Made by a program: the position numbers and the translations under genes. Of a stretch of DNA of 64,000 bases, positions 22,193 through 30,083 are shown piece after piece; the first letter of the stretch is position 1, and each line of letters begins with the position of its first letter. Below the pieces are notes generated by a model. That model searched no databases, had not been told where the DNA came from, and saw only the letters and a list, made by a program, of their open reading frames with translations. Location of the stretch: positions 992,001 to 1,056,000 of the forward strand of contig NZ_JACBYQ010000002.1 in NCBI RefSeq assembly GCF_013408295.1, given 5' to 3'. This DNA comes from Psychromicrobium silvestre (GTDB taxonomy: Bacteria; Actinomycetota; Actinomycetes; Actinomycetales; Micrococcaceae).

Positions 22193-23098
22193 ATGGCTAC
22201 TGATCAGGCTCATTTCAAACTTACATATGATGGTGAAGCAACACGTGATCATACTATTGAGGTTGAAAAATATGCGCCGTCACTTCTGGCTTTGGCGCGC
22301 TCAGCGAAGGCTGTACAAGCCGCAATAGCTCCGGGCAGTCCACCCTCTAAAATTGAGATAAAAGCAACTACAGGCGGTTCGTTTATTGTCGATCTTGTAA
22401 TTCAAGCACCGTCAATCGTCGAAGCAACTGTAGACGCACTGCTATCAAGACCAATCACTGCCACGCTGGCCGCTTCGCAGCTCCTCCAGGATCTAGCTGC
22501 GGCTATAACCTTCCTAATCTGGATCAAGGGGAAAAAGAACCTCAGGCAGAGCCGGGCGGAAGGTGGCAAGACGATTATCACGGCAGGTGATGGTTCACAG
22601 GTTGTCATAGCTGACACGGTTCTTCTCGTTGTCCAAGACAGTCAATTTCGCGTGGCAACCGAGGCTCTTGTCGCTCCACTTGATAGCGACGGGATCGATT
22701 CAATTTCGCTATCTTCTGAGCAGCTATCAGAGAAGGTCGTTATACGTACTGAAGACCGCGACGCATTTCAAATTCCAGAACAGATTGTCGAGAAATACGA
22801 CCCGGTAGTACGAGAAGCGGCACTGACCATAGAAAGCGTTAACTTCGTTGAAGGCAACAAGTGGAGATTCAGCGACGGAGGAAGCGCCTTCTACGCCACG
22901 ATTGAAGACCTTGGTTTCATATCGCGAGTTGAGAACGGCGAGGAAGCATTCGCTTCACGAGACACCCTCCGCGTCACATTGCGTACCCAGCAAACCATGA
23001 CAAGCAAGGGTGCATTAAAAATAGATAATGCAATTATCAAAGTCCATGGACATATTCCAGGACCTCGCCAAATTCAACTGCCATTTGTGGATGAGTAA
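22193..23098 (+). CDS. Unknown protein, accessory region
   Basis: A 301-residue protein starting with ATG at 22193 after AGGGGAAG. The N-terminal part (about residues 1-85) alternates beta strands and one helix with a GGSFIVDLVI strand. Residues about 85-115 are hydrophobic with a single likely membrane-associated segment ending in KGKK. The C-terminal half is beta-rich. The layout recalls small orphan families found in phage and defence islands, but I cannot name one. GC is lower than in core genes, and it sits just past a tRNA gene. Confidence 0.7.
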   Translation: MATDQAHFKLTYDGEATRDHTIEVEKYAPSLLALARSAKAVQAAIAPGSPPSKIEIKATTGGSFIVDLVIQAPSIVEATVDALLSRPITATLAASQLLQDLAAAITFLIWIKGKKNLRQSRAEGGKTIITAGDGSQVVIADTVLLVVQDSQFRVATEALVAPLDSDGIDSISLSSEQLSEKVVIRTEDRDAFQIPEQIVEKYDPVVREAALTIESVNFVEGNKWRFSDGGSAFYATIEDLGFISRVENGEEAFASRDTLRVTLRTQQTMTSKGALKIDNAIIKVHGHIPGPRQIQLPFVDE

Positions 23099-23179
23099 AG
23101 GTAGCCACCAGCTTTCGGGTTGGGGGCTACGCTTTGCTAAAGCTGCCAGTTCTTCGAGACTATTCGCCGATGATCTCGG

Positions 23180-23749
23180 TCATCGTAGATCCTGCATCCA
23201 AGAGAGAATTTCATCCACCCCCTTGACAAACTCATTGTTGGGTTCCAGATAGATACGGCCTGTTACCATATGCCATTCTGCGTTGACGTAATCACGTCCT
23301 GGCGAAGTTTGATACCAAGCCTCTTGCGACCCAGGTGTGACCTGAGACTCACCTAAAAGCCATTGCAATGCTTGGGTGGCTCCTCTTTCGTAGTCGCTAG
23401 TTCCATCAAAATCTTCGAACTTCGCAAAGATTTCCAATTTTGATCGCATAGGCTCATCTACTGAACCAATTCCGAGAGCGTTGACAGCTTCAATTGGGTT
23501 TACTTCTAGCGACGAAAAAATTCTGAGGGCGATACATGCTGGCCAGGGATACCGCTCAGTAACGCCGCTGAGCCACAGATCTGGATCTTTCCGAGTCGAA
23601 GCGTTGGACCACAGCTGTGCATAGAAAGTTTGAGAAGGTATGTCATAACCCCAAACGCTCCGATTTTCCCATCCAGGCAATTCCACTGAGTCGTGAAACG
23701 GATAGCCTGGTCGCGCATCTACGTTTCTGATACTGAGGTCTTCAATCAT
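23180..23749 (-). CDS. Unknown cytoplasmic protein
   Basis: An acidic protein of 189 residues with no signal peptide or membrane segment and many Trp and Tyr (LPGWENRSVWGYD, WYQTSPGRDY, AEWHMVTGRIYLEP). I chose the ATG at 23749 because GGAAC is placed seven bases upstream; an open frame continues to 23848 without a good start. The character is that of small immunity or accessory proteins, but no family is recognised. It is convergent with the unknown gene at 22193-23098. Confidence 0.6.
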   Translation of the reverse strand: MIEDLSIRNVDARPGYPFHDSVELPGWENRSVWGYDIPSQTFYAQLWSNASTRKDPDLWLSGVTERYPWPACIALRIFSSLEVNPIEAVNALGIGSVDEPMRSKLEIFAKFEDFDGTSDYERGATQALQWLLGESQVTPGSQEAWYQTSPGRDYVNAEWHMVTGRIYLEPNNEFVKGVDEILSWMQDLR

Positions 23750-23932
23750 GTATAAGTTCCTTTTCTGATTAGAACCGCTATGTAGAGTCATATGTGGCTG
23801 TTCAGCCTGGGGTTCAAGTGTTGGGCAGCTGCACGGATGCCGAACCACTATGTCGATAGCCTAAGCGCCACTCAATAGCCGGACACTCCGACGAAGTTAC
23901 GGAAAGGCACTTTCAACCCGGCAAACCACCAA

Positions 23933-23957
23933 CGCCGCCCTTCGACTTGGGGCGGCG
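23933..23957. terminator. GC-rich hairpin, possible terminator
   Basis: CGCCGCCC and GGGCGGCG form a perfect 8-bp stem around nine bases. It lies about 30 bases past the end of the degraded secreted-protein gene on the minus strand. There is no clear T run. Confidence 0.4.
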
Positions 23958-23986
23958 CTTCTGGCAGAGCAAACGCTAGACCTTGG

Positions 23987-24546
23987 TCAGATTACCCAGG
24001 TATTCCATCTCACACGGAAGGGGCTGTACGCCTTGACCTGGTGAGTTGTTGTCACAGCGCAGTTCGTCGTATTCCACTCTTCAACGCCGGTGGTGTAAGC
24101 CCGCCATACTCCGTATTGGGCGTAGGCAATCCTCCCAGGCGCTGCCGTTACCTACACGCTGTTGCCCCGGGTCGCCGTCAGGCTGGCTGTTACCCAACGT
24201 TATAAGTTCCCTTGATGTTCGCGAGAACTACCGACCCGGAAACTTCGATGTTCCCAGAAATGCTCGCGGAGACGGTTCCCGATACTTGAGCGCTAAAGCT
24301 GGAGACTTGGTTTGAGCCTGTTCCGTTGCGGTTCGCTTGCAGCGCTCCGACGCCGACGATGGTATCCGCGCCCCTGCCGGTGGATCGGTAATGCCAGGCG
24401 GCCTGGCAAGCGCCCTGGGGCGAGTGGATGACTGCTGCCTGCGTCCCGACGGTCTATGCCACGGGAGCAGCGGCCAGAGGCACGAGCACGCAAGCAGCTG
24501 CCAAGATTGCAGCCGCAAATAAACCTCTGAACGACAATTTCTGCAT
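23987..24546 (-). pseudogene. Degraded gene for a secreted protein
   Basis: Reading the minus strand from the ATG at 24546 gives a clean signal peptide (MQKLSFRGLFAAAILAAACV and on to AAPVA) and then an in-frame TAG at 24454-24456. Past it the same frame continues with protein-like sequence (GNIEVSGSVVLANIKGTYNV) to a TAA at 24190. Shifting frame by one base at the GGG near 24193 restores a coding-like frame (TASLTATRGNSV), which meets a second TAG at 24152-24154 and then reads RIAYAQYGVWRAYTTG and SPFRVRWNTWVI before a TGA at 23987. Two stops and one frameshift mean a pseudogene of a protein of about 185 residues, family unknown. Confidence 0.7.
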
Positions 24547-24637
24547 GACGATATCTCGTGGTGATTAAATTTTAGATTCCTTACTTGATAGTGCTGTAGG
24601 ACATCTCGATGGAACACGGCGCATTGAACTGCTGCGC

Positions 24638-25192
24638 CTACGCTGAAGGTGCGGAGGTGGAAGGTGTGGAATTGATGTCTATCTTCGGCTTCTCGATTTC
24701 GGTGATGGCGATTGACCAGAGATTCGTGCTCTGAACCTTGACAGTGAAGCTCTTCGGCGTCTGAATTTGCGAGGTGTTGCGGATTCCTTGATCGCTGTCA
24801 TTAGGTGAGCACTCCAACGCATAACCGGCACTCCCAGGTATCTCGATGTCGATCTTGCCCTTACCCACGCAGCGGATATAGACGGCAATGAACCCGGTGC
24901 TCGTGGAGTATGGGCCGACGGTCACGCCCGTGTGCTGGGAGGCGAACTTAGCGATGACCTTTTCACCATCCATCCAGGGCGGCTCTAACTTCGTAGGAAC
25001 GGCCTGCGGAGTCCCCGATGCTGTTGGAGTACCCGCGTCGGTTGTAGCTGGCGAGGACGTCGACGGCGTTTGGTTAGTGTTCGAGGGTCCGGGATCGCTT
25101 GCTGGAGTGCAGCCAGCTAACAAGGCGACGATGACGCTTGAAATCGCAAGGAAACTAGCTGTGCGAGTGCGGCGAAAATGTTTCAACATCAT
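24638..25192 (-). CDS. Lipoprotein of unknown function
   Basis: The 184-residue protein has a signal peptide with lipobox LLAGC at about residues 24-28, then a Ser/Thr/Pro-rich linker to about residue 70. The globular part has two cysteines (IRCVGKG and LECSPND) and alternating strands, and the C-terminus is again Ser/Pro-rich. It is probably lipid-anchored on the cell surface. The first ATG at 25192 follows GAAAGGCAC. No family is recognised; it resembles other small actinobacterial lipoproteins with a linker and a beta-sandwich-like domain. Confidence 0.75.
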   Translation of the reverse strand: MMLKHFRRTRTASFLAISSVIVALLAGCTPASDPGPSNTNQTPSTSSPATTDAGTPTASGTPQAVPTKLEPPWMDGEKVIAKFASQHTGVTVGPYSTSTGFIAVYIRCVGKGKIDIEIPGSAGYALECSPNDSDQGIRNTSQIQTPKSFTVKVQSTNLWSIAITEIEKPKIDINSTPSTSAPSA

Positions 25193-25580
25193 GTGCCTTT
25201 CGGACGAGTTGACTAGTCTTCCAAGTATCCGCTGAGAATTATCTGGGAACCAGCTAGCAACGTTCTGACAGCGAAATCCACTACCTTCTGACAGGCGTAG
25301 TTAGGTCTTGTGGGTATCTCCTCTACCGATTGTTCACTTCCAGAGGCGGGTCGGTGGTTGTCGCTCAGAAACCTAGAAGGTGCTTATAGTCCGTGGCCCT
25401 CTAGTCGGTGTGCCGTAAGGGTTGAGGTAGTCCTTCCGTCGGTTCGATCCAGGAAGACTTGGCCCATGAGACGGGGTGGATCATTCATATGTGGGTGGGG
25501 TCGCGCGGGTGGGTGGCATGTGATCCGGCAAGGACACCATCCGGACAGCCACTCTCCCGAAATGGCGTAGCCTGAATCCT
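25193..25580. other. 388-base divergent intergenic region
   Basis: It separates the minus-strand lipoprotein gene from the plus-strand DUF2630 gene and should carry both promoters. Around 25388-25462 there is a stretch with CGGTTCGATCC, like a tRNA T arm, but the other arms do not fold. No gene is supported. Confidence 0.5.
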
Positions 25581-25823
25581 ATGAACAGCGAAGAGATTCA
25601 CGCCCACATTTCCGAGTTGGTGCAGCGCGAGCAGGACCTGCGCGGCGAACTGCCCACCGAGGGCGATCCGACCGAGCGGGCTTCCGAACTCCGCAATATT
25701 GAGGTGCAGCTCGATCGCTTCTGGGATCTGCTCCGGCAACGCCGGGCGCGCATCGATGCAGGGGAGAACCCGAACGAGGCAGAACTGCGCTCCAGCAGCG
25801 AAGTTGAAGGCTACCGCCAGTAG
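25581..25823 (+). CDS. DUF2630 family protein
   Basis: An 80-residue, highly charged helical protein (HISELVQREQDLRGELPTEG, then LRNIEVQLDRFWDLLRQRRA) that matches the actinobacterial DUF2630 family in length and pattern. It is probably a cytoplasmic two-helix hairpin. Its function is unknown. It is convergent with cutC, seven bases apart. Confidence 0.85.
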   Translation: MNSEEIHAHISELVQREQDLRGELPTEGDPTERASELRNIEVQLDRFWDLLRQRRARIDAGENPNEAELRSSSEVEGYRQ

Positions 25824-25830
25824 AGTGCGG

Positions 25831-26562
25831 CTACCGGCAGTAGTTTGCGGCTTGCCGGACCAGGCCCTCATCCGTGAGGAAGTAAGCGTTCGGGTCCTGG
25901 CCGTCGGCGGAACCTAAGGCCAGGGCCGCCGAGGATGCGGTGGTCGCCTTTCGCTTGGCTGAAAGGTGCACTGCCGCTACTCCGGCTTCGGCGAGCGCTG
26001 GAATGTCCTTCGGCGCCACCCCGCCACCGGCCATAATCTCAATTCCCGAATCCAAGGCGACCATTCGGGCAAGGCAAACGACGCCGCCGGCTGCCCGGCT
26101 GGCCTGCCCGGAGGTCAAGACCCGGTCCACTCCCAGTGCGGCCAGACCCTCAAGCGCCTCGACGGCGTCCACAGCCTGATCGAGTGCCCGGTGGAAGACG
26201 ATTTCTGCTCCCGGGCGAATCGTGCGGACCGCCGAAATTAGCCTGGCGGTCGTCTCCAGATCCACCCGACCACCCGGTAGCAGGGCACCCAGTACGACGC
26301 CGGTCACCCCCTGGTGCGCGAGGCTGCGGGCCTCGCGCTCTGCAGTGCGAAGCTCATCCTCGGAGTAACAAAAATCGCCGGGCCTGGGACGCAATAGCAC
26401 TTGCACCGGCAGGTTCGTAGCCTCTAGTACGGCTTCGATCAAACCAGCCGAGGGCGTCAAACCACCTAGCTCGAGGCCGCTGCACAATTCGACTCGATCC
26501 GCCCCGCCGCGTTCGGCAGCAGCAGCGCCAGCTGCGGAGGCAATCGCGATTTCCAGCTTCAT
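25831..26562 (-). CDS. cutC: CutC family protein (copper homeostasis/TIM barrel)
   Basis: A 243-residue TIM-barrel protein. KLEIAIASAAGAAAAERGGA with ADRVELCSGLELGGLTPS is the CutC N-terminal signature, and VLLRPRPGDFCYS, DRVLTSGQASRA and IEIMAGGGVAPKDI follow. The family has been linked to copper tolerance, though its biochemical role is unsettled. The ATG at 26562 overlaps the upstream stop as ATGA, so it is translationally coupled to the Asp23-like gene before it. Being the last gene of a sigma-factor operon is unusual for cutC. Confidence 0.88.
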   Translation of the reverse strand: MKLEIAIASAAGAAAAERGGADRVELCSGLELGGLTPSAGLIEAVLEATNLPVQVLLRPRPGDFCYSEDELRTAEREARSLAHQGVTGVVLGALLPGGRVDLETTARLISAVRTIRPGAEIVFHRALDQAVDAVEALEGLAALGVDRVLTSGQASRAAGGVVCLARMVALDSGIEIMAGGGVAPKDIPALAEAGVAAVHLSAKRKATTASSAALALGSADGQDPNAYFLTDEGLVRQAANYCR

Positions 26563-26915
26563 TGGATGCTCACCGCCTGAACCGAGGCCACGCAATGAAC
26601 TTTTTCATCGATCTCGGAAGCCATAAAGGTGCGGATGGCAGAAGCCACCGCGGTGACCACCTCGGGCGTCTTGGCCGCCACCTCGACCCCAATTCTCGCG
26701 GTTACCTTCACGCCGCCGTCGTACTCTTCAATCAGCACGGTGCGCAGTTTCGGCGCTTCATCACCTCGAATCGCAGCCGCGAGTTGATCAGCGGCAGAAT
26801 GAGCGACGCTGCGCGGCGGGAAGAGTTCGCTCACCCCGTGAACGGCGAGCACCGTGAGGTTCAGGGCATCGACCAGAGCGGCACCGTCCTGTTCAAAACC
26901 GCCCGGCTCAGTCAT
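26559..26915 (-). CDS. Small Asp23/Gls24-like protein
   Basis: A 118-residue protein. Its second half, VKVTARIGVEVAAKTPEVVT followed by a helix and a final strand VHCVASVQAVSI, has the strand-helix-strand layout of the Asp23/Gls24 C-terminal half. The assignment rests on this pattern and on the operon; sequence identity to family members is low. The ATG at 26915 overlaps the upstream stop (ATGACTGA), and the gene overlaps cutC by ATGA. It has no membrane segment, so it would need a partner to reach the envelope. Confidence 0.65.
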   Translation of the reverse strand: MTEPGGFEQDGAALVDALNLTVLAVHGVSELFPPRSVAHSAADQLAAAIRGDEAPKLRTVLIEEYDGGVKVTARIGVEVAAKTPEVVTAVASAIRTFMASEIDEKVHCVASVQAVSIQ

Positions 26916-27540
26916 CAACCACCTCCGCCTCCGTGCGCTGAATGTCAACAATGGCAATATCGATCCCGCTGATCTTCAGCTGAGTGTGCTGCGCCAGTGT
27001 CGACTGGATCTTGGCTCGTAACTCTTGCGCCAGTTCCAATAATGGTGGGCCCCAAAGCGCTGTGACCCGAATATCCACTCTAATCTCGGCTCCAGGATCA
27101 GTCACGTCCCCGTCCAGTCGACAACGTCCGATGATTGCCCCCTCCAGCTCATCACCAGCGGAGCGGATCAGTGCGATGACCGCACCCTCGCTTTGGCTCA
27201 ATTCATCCACTAAAGTGCCATCCACTAAGTCAGCGGGCGCCGTGCCGGAAGCCCCCAAACCGGCGGGCTCCAACGGAATGTCGCGGCCGGCCCGGGCTTC
27301 CAGCGCGATATTGCTGAAGATTGAGCCGAGCCATTTAAGGTCTTCATCCGTATTTGCCTGCGAATCGTGCCGCACTAGCTCGTCGATGAAGACATTGAGC
27401 CTGGCCAGGGATCGCAACGCTGCCTGACATTCCGGGCAGGCCTCGACTGTGGGATTAACAGGGGTCTTGCCCGCCGCAAGATAGTCATTGAGCTGGTCAA
27501 GGGAGTGGCCGCAGCTGAGCAGTCCAGGTGTTTTGCTCAT
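26908..27540 (-). CDS. Zinc-finger (anti-sigma-like) protein with Asp23-like domain
   Basis: A 210-residue protein. Residues about 5-45 hold CGHSLDQLNDYLAAGK and ACPECQAAL, a Cys/His layout like the zinc-binding anti-sigma domains. The C-terminal 60 residues, from IRVDIRVTALWGPPLLELAQ to the strand ISGIDIAIVDIQ, look like an Asp23/Gls24 half-domain. The ATG at 27540 overlaps the sigma factor stop as ATGA and has GGAGG seven bases upstream. Its position directly after the sigma gene supports a role as that factor's regulator; this is inference. There is no membrane segment. Confidence 0.72.
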   Translation of the reverse strand: MSKTPGLLSCGHSLDQLNDYLAAGKTPVNPTVEACPECQAALRSLARLNVFIDELVRHDSQANTDEDLKWLGSIFSNIALEARAGRDIPLEPAGLGASGTAPADLVDGTLVDELSQSEGAVIALIRSAGDELEGAIIGRCRLDGDVTDPGAEIRVDIRVTALWGPPLLELAQELRAKIQSTLAQHTQLKISGIDIAIVDIQRTEAEVVDD

Positions 27541-28100
27541 CGCCATTCCTCCATTTCTGCTAGCAGCGTCGCTCGGGCCCGGGCTAACTGTCCACGCACC
27601 GCCGTGACGCTCAAATCGAGCTGCTCCGCAATGTCTTGGTAGCTGTTCGCACCCAACTCTCGAAGTACCCAACATCGTCGTTGTGTTTCCGGAAGCTGGC
27701 TCAGTGCGGCAGAGAGCGCGCTGAGCTGTGAGGCGGCTACTGCTCGGCGTTCAGGAGAATCGGTCTCTGCGGCAACCGGTTCTATCGACTCCAGCGGGCT
27801 GTTGTCCTTGCGTTTACGCAGCAGGTCAATGCTCTTATGGCTGACGATGCGCATCAGCCAGGTTTTCACCTTGGCTGGGTCTTGTAAGGAATCCAAGGTT
27901 TTCCAGGCGACCACTAGGGCTTCCTGGACCACATCCTCAGCCTCCGAAGTGGAGCTCAAAAGCCGCGCGGCATAGGAACGCATCAGCAGGGCGTAGCGGC
28001 GAGCTAAGGTCTCGAAAGCCGGAATATCACCGTCCAGGGAGCGTTCCACGAGGAAAGCATCACTGGCCGAGCTGATTTTGCTCGCCTCGCCGGGGGCCAT
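27537..28100 (-). CDS. RNA polymerase ECF-type sigma factor
   Basis: About 187 residues with sigma region 2 (LARRYALLMRSYAARLLSST, EDVVQEALVVAWKTLDSLQD, VKTWLMRIVSHKSIDLLRKR) and region 4 (LPETQRRCWVLRELGANSYQ, DIAEQLDLSVTAVRGQLARA). No extra domains are present. I chose the ATG at 28100 with GGAAAGG upstream; an in-frame start at 28142 is less well supported. It is coupled to the zinc-finger/Asp23 gene and is downstream of the Asp23/AmaP/CsbD genes, so it may control envelope-stress genes. Its promoter targets cannot be read from the sequence alone. Confidence 0.9.
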   Translation of the reverse strand: MAPGEASKISSASDAFLVERSLDGDIPAFETLARRYALLMRSYAARLLSSTSEAEDVVQEALVVAWKTLDSLQDPAKVKTWLMRIVSHKSIDLLRKRKDNSPLESIEPVAAETDSPERRAVAASQLSALSAALSQLPETQRRCWVLRELGANSYQDIAEQLDLSVTAVRGQLARARATLLAEMEEWR

Positions 28101-28168
28101 GGTGCGCCTTTCCTGTTGTCTAGCTTGTTTCGGGGAACTCATGGTGCGGGGCTACCCGGAAGGTCCTT

Positions 28169-28207
28169 GCGCCCGGCCCCGGGGTTCGCAAACCCAAGGC
28201 CGGACGC
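28169..28207. terminator. Hairpin between csbD-like gene and sigma factor
   Basis: GCGCCCGGCC and GGCCGGACGC form the outer stem and GGGTT/AACCC the inner one. It lies in the 128-base gap that separates the CsbD gene from the sigma gene, so the cluster may be two transcripts. There is no strong T run. Confidence 0.45.
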
Positions 28208-28228
28208 AACTCGCTCTTCAGGAGAGGC

Positions 28229-28495
28229 TTAGTCCTTCTTTTTGAAACCTTCGAGCAGTTTCTCGCCAGCGGCTTTGAGATTGGCGCCAGCGTCTTGGGC
28301 GAAGTCCTTGACGTTCTCCACCGCATCCTGGGCGAAGTCCTTGACGTTCTCCACCGCATCCTTTGCGCCAGCTTCAGCCTGATCGGCTTGCCCTTCCGCG
28401 CGAAGCTCCTCATTCCCGGTGAGATCTCCAGCAGCTTCCTTGGCGTTACCAGCTAGATCCTGCAGCTTGTTTTCAGCCTTGTCTTCGATACCCAT
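28229..28495 (-). CDS. CsbD family stress protein
   Basis: An 88-residue, charged helical protein. MGIEDKAENKLQDLAGNAKE and AAGDLTGNEELRAEGQADQA match the CsbD family, small stress-induced proteins under general stress sigma factors elsewhere. The middle holds an exact duplication of 11 residues, DAVENVKDFAQ, from a tandem 33-base repeat. GGAGAG precedes the ATG. It follows the AmaP-like gene by 36 bases on the same strand. Confidence 0.88.
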   Translation of the reverse strand: MGIEDKAENKLQDLAGNAKEAAGDLTGNEELRAEGQADQAEAGAKDAVENVKDFAQDAVENVKDFAQDAGANLKAAGEKLLEGFKKKD

Positions 28496-28531
28496 GGTTC
28501 TCTCCTTCGTTTTCTTTTCGGTTGACCGGGC

Positions 28532-29140
28532 TTACTGCACCCGATGTTCATGTGACCAACCGGTGCGTGCACCAGTGTTGATCGAAATTAAGGTCGGCAA
28601 GCTGGTGCCCAGAAGGCGGTCCAAGCCGATGACCAGCTGCTCCACCGCATCCGCCAGTTGGCGGGGTGAAGCCCCCTTCCGGGCCTGCAGAGATATCTTC
28701 AGGCCGATGTCCTCACCCAGCCGCCACGCGCTGACCGAGGTATGCAATATACGAGGATCCTGAGAGAGCGCTGTTTTGAGCGCTGTGGTGGCAATCTCCT
28801 CCTGTACCGTCACTGTACCCTCGGGCGTCTGGACTTTGCTGAGAACTGGGCTGCGGCCACCACCCTGACTAGCAATCCAAAGTAGTAAGAGGACGACGGC
28901 GGTCAGCGCGGCTGCCAGCATGGCCAGCCAGATCCAGCTCAGCTCGGTCTCCCCGAGCCGCCAAGCTGTTTTTGCGAGCTGCTCAGACACGGTTCCTCTA
29001 AGCTGTTCCGCCGAGGCAGCCCAGCGCTGGGCAGCGAGCGGCCAGCTTGCGGTCAGGCCGACTATCACCCCGAGGGCGAGTAGGAATGCCCCGATCAGTA
29101 TGAGGACAGCACGATTGAGTCCGCGATAGGTGTTGCTCAT
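28532..29140 (-). CDS. AmaP-like membrane anchor of the Asp23 system
   Basis: A 202-residue protein with two transmembrane helices at about residues 12-32 and 68-90 and a cytoplasmic C-terminal domain. The C-terminus has the strand-helix-strand pattern IGLKISLQARKGASPRQLAD followed by SLPTLISINTG. This layout is that of AmaP, the anchor that tethers Asp23 to the membrane in staphylococci. It overlaps the DUF6286 gene by four bases. Homology is judged from architecture and operon, not from an alignment. Confidence 0.75.
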   Translation of the reverse strand: MSNTYRGLNRAVLILIGAFLLALGVIVGLTASWPLAAQRWAASAEQLRGTVSEQLAKTAWRLGETELSWIWLAMLAAALTAVVLLLLWIASQGGGRSPVLSKVQTPEGTVTVQEEIATTALKTALSQDPRILHTSVSAWRLGEDIGLKISLQARKGASPRQLADAVEQLVIGLDRLLGTSLPTLISINTGARTGWSHEHRVQ

Positions 29141-29709
29141 ATACCCACGGCTCCTTTGCTATCGATACTCACGCTCAGCCGCAGCTCCTGACGCAGGCCC
29201 CAAGAGCGGAGCTCGGCTGCCAGCCCAGCCCGTAGCAAATCGTCATCGATGGCAGTCCCGGAACTTGGTCGAACCGCTACCTTCACACGCCCGCGGTGAA
29301 CTTGGGTCAGTACCTGAGCGGTGGGGAGCCCGGCCAGGCGACCGGCCGAACGCGTTAGGGCCGAGGTAATGACCGAATCGTCAATCACCACGGCCGCCCG
29401 TTCACTGAACAAGGCCCGGCGCGCCCTTCGTCCGGAACCTAAGCCAAGGCCGAGCAGGACCAAGCCAAGCAGCGCAGCGGCGAGGCCTGAGGCGAGCAAG
29501 ACCGTCGGAGCCACCTGTTGTGGCAACCGGGTTAGCCCCTCAGTCAACTGGGCCGGGCTGGCCAGCAATGCTCGTTGCCCCAGAAGATGGAGAACGACTT
29601 CGGTGGCCAGATAGAGGGTCACCAGAATCAGCATGACGGCGGTCAGTACCGAGGCGCCTGCACGGGAGCGATGGTTTTCCCTCCGGATCATCCGCTCGAT
29701 GCTCCTCAA
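29137..29709 (-). CDS. DUF6286 membrane protein of the Asp23 cluster
   Basis: A 190-residue protein with a basic N-terminus, two transmembrane helices (about residues 18-43 and 67-91) and a cytoplasmic domain that ends with VKVAVRPSSGTAIDDDLLRA and LRLSVSIDSKG. It matches DUF6286, a family found in actinobacterial Asp23 operons. The architecture parallels that of the AmaP-like protein next to it, so the two probably arose from one ancestor or work as a pair (inference). It overlaps genes on both sides by four bases. Confidence 0.78.
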   Translation of the reverse strand: MRSIERMIRRENHRSRAGASVLTAVMLILVTLYLATEVVLHLLGQRALLASPAQLTEGLTRLPQQVAPTVLLASGLAAALLGLVLLGLGLGSGRRARRALFSERAAVVIDDSVITSALTRSAGRLAGLPTAQVLTQVHRGRVKVAVRPSSGTAIDDDLLRAGLAAELRSWGLRQELRLSVSIDSKGAVGI

Positions 29710-30083
29710 AGCGGAGCCTGCCTCTCCAGCCGTGCCTCATCGACGATTGCATTGTTGAGGTCGATATCGATTCGGCCGAACTCGGAGCCGCTAAGTTCCG
29801 CAGCCCGCTCAGCTAGCTCCCTGCTGGCGGTGTGGACCCTGCCGATCAGGCCGCCGCCGTGCCGGGCCAGGACTCCTTCGTCCCGAGCCAGGTCTTCGAG
29901 CGGTGGTACTCGCAGTGGGAGGCTGACCGTAATAGCCAACTTACCGCCGTCGTCGTTCACTGAAGCCTTTACCTGCGCTGTCCGCAAGCCGAAGGCTTCG
30001 GCCGCTACGGCCGACAGCATTCGGCTCAAGGCGGTACGGCTGATCCGGGTATAGCCGGGCAGGGCAACATGGATGGTGCTCAT
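29706..30083 (-). CDS. Asp23/Gls24 family protein
   Basis: A 125-residue cytoplasmic protein without membrane segment. GYTRISRTALSRMLSAVAAE is the N-terminal helix-bearing part, LAITVSLPLRVPP is the central strand, and a long helix (ASRELAERAAELSG) leads to the final strand IDIDLNNAIV. This is the Asp23/Gls24 plan. It overlaps the DUF6286 gene by four bases and the DUF2273 stop by one base. Confidence 0.8.
   Translation of the reverse strand: MSTIHVALPGYTRISRTALSRMLSAVAAEAFGLRTAQVKASVNDDGGKLAITVSLPLRVPPLEDLARDEGVLARHGGGLIGRVHTASRELAERAAELSGSEFGRIDIDLNNAIVDEARLERQAPL

Noticed and set aside
25388-25462. tRNA-like stretch with CGGTTCGATCC
   Set aside because: The D and anticodon arms and the acceptor stem do not pair, so no tRNA can be supported.
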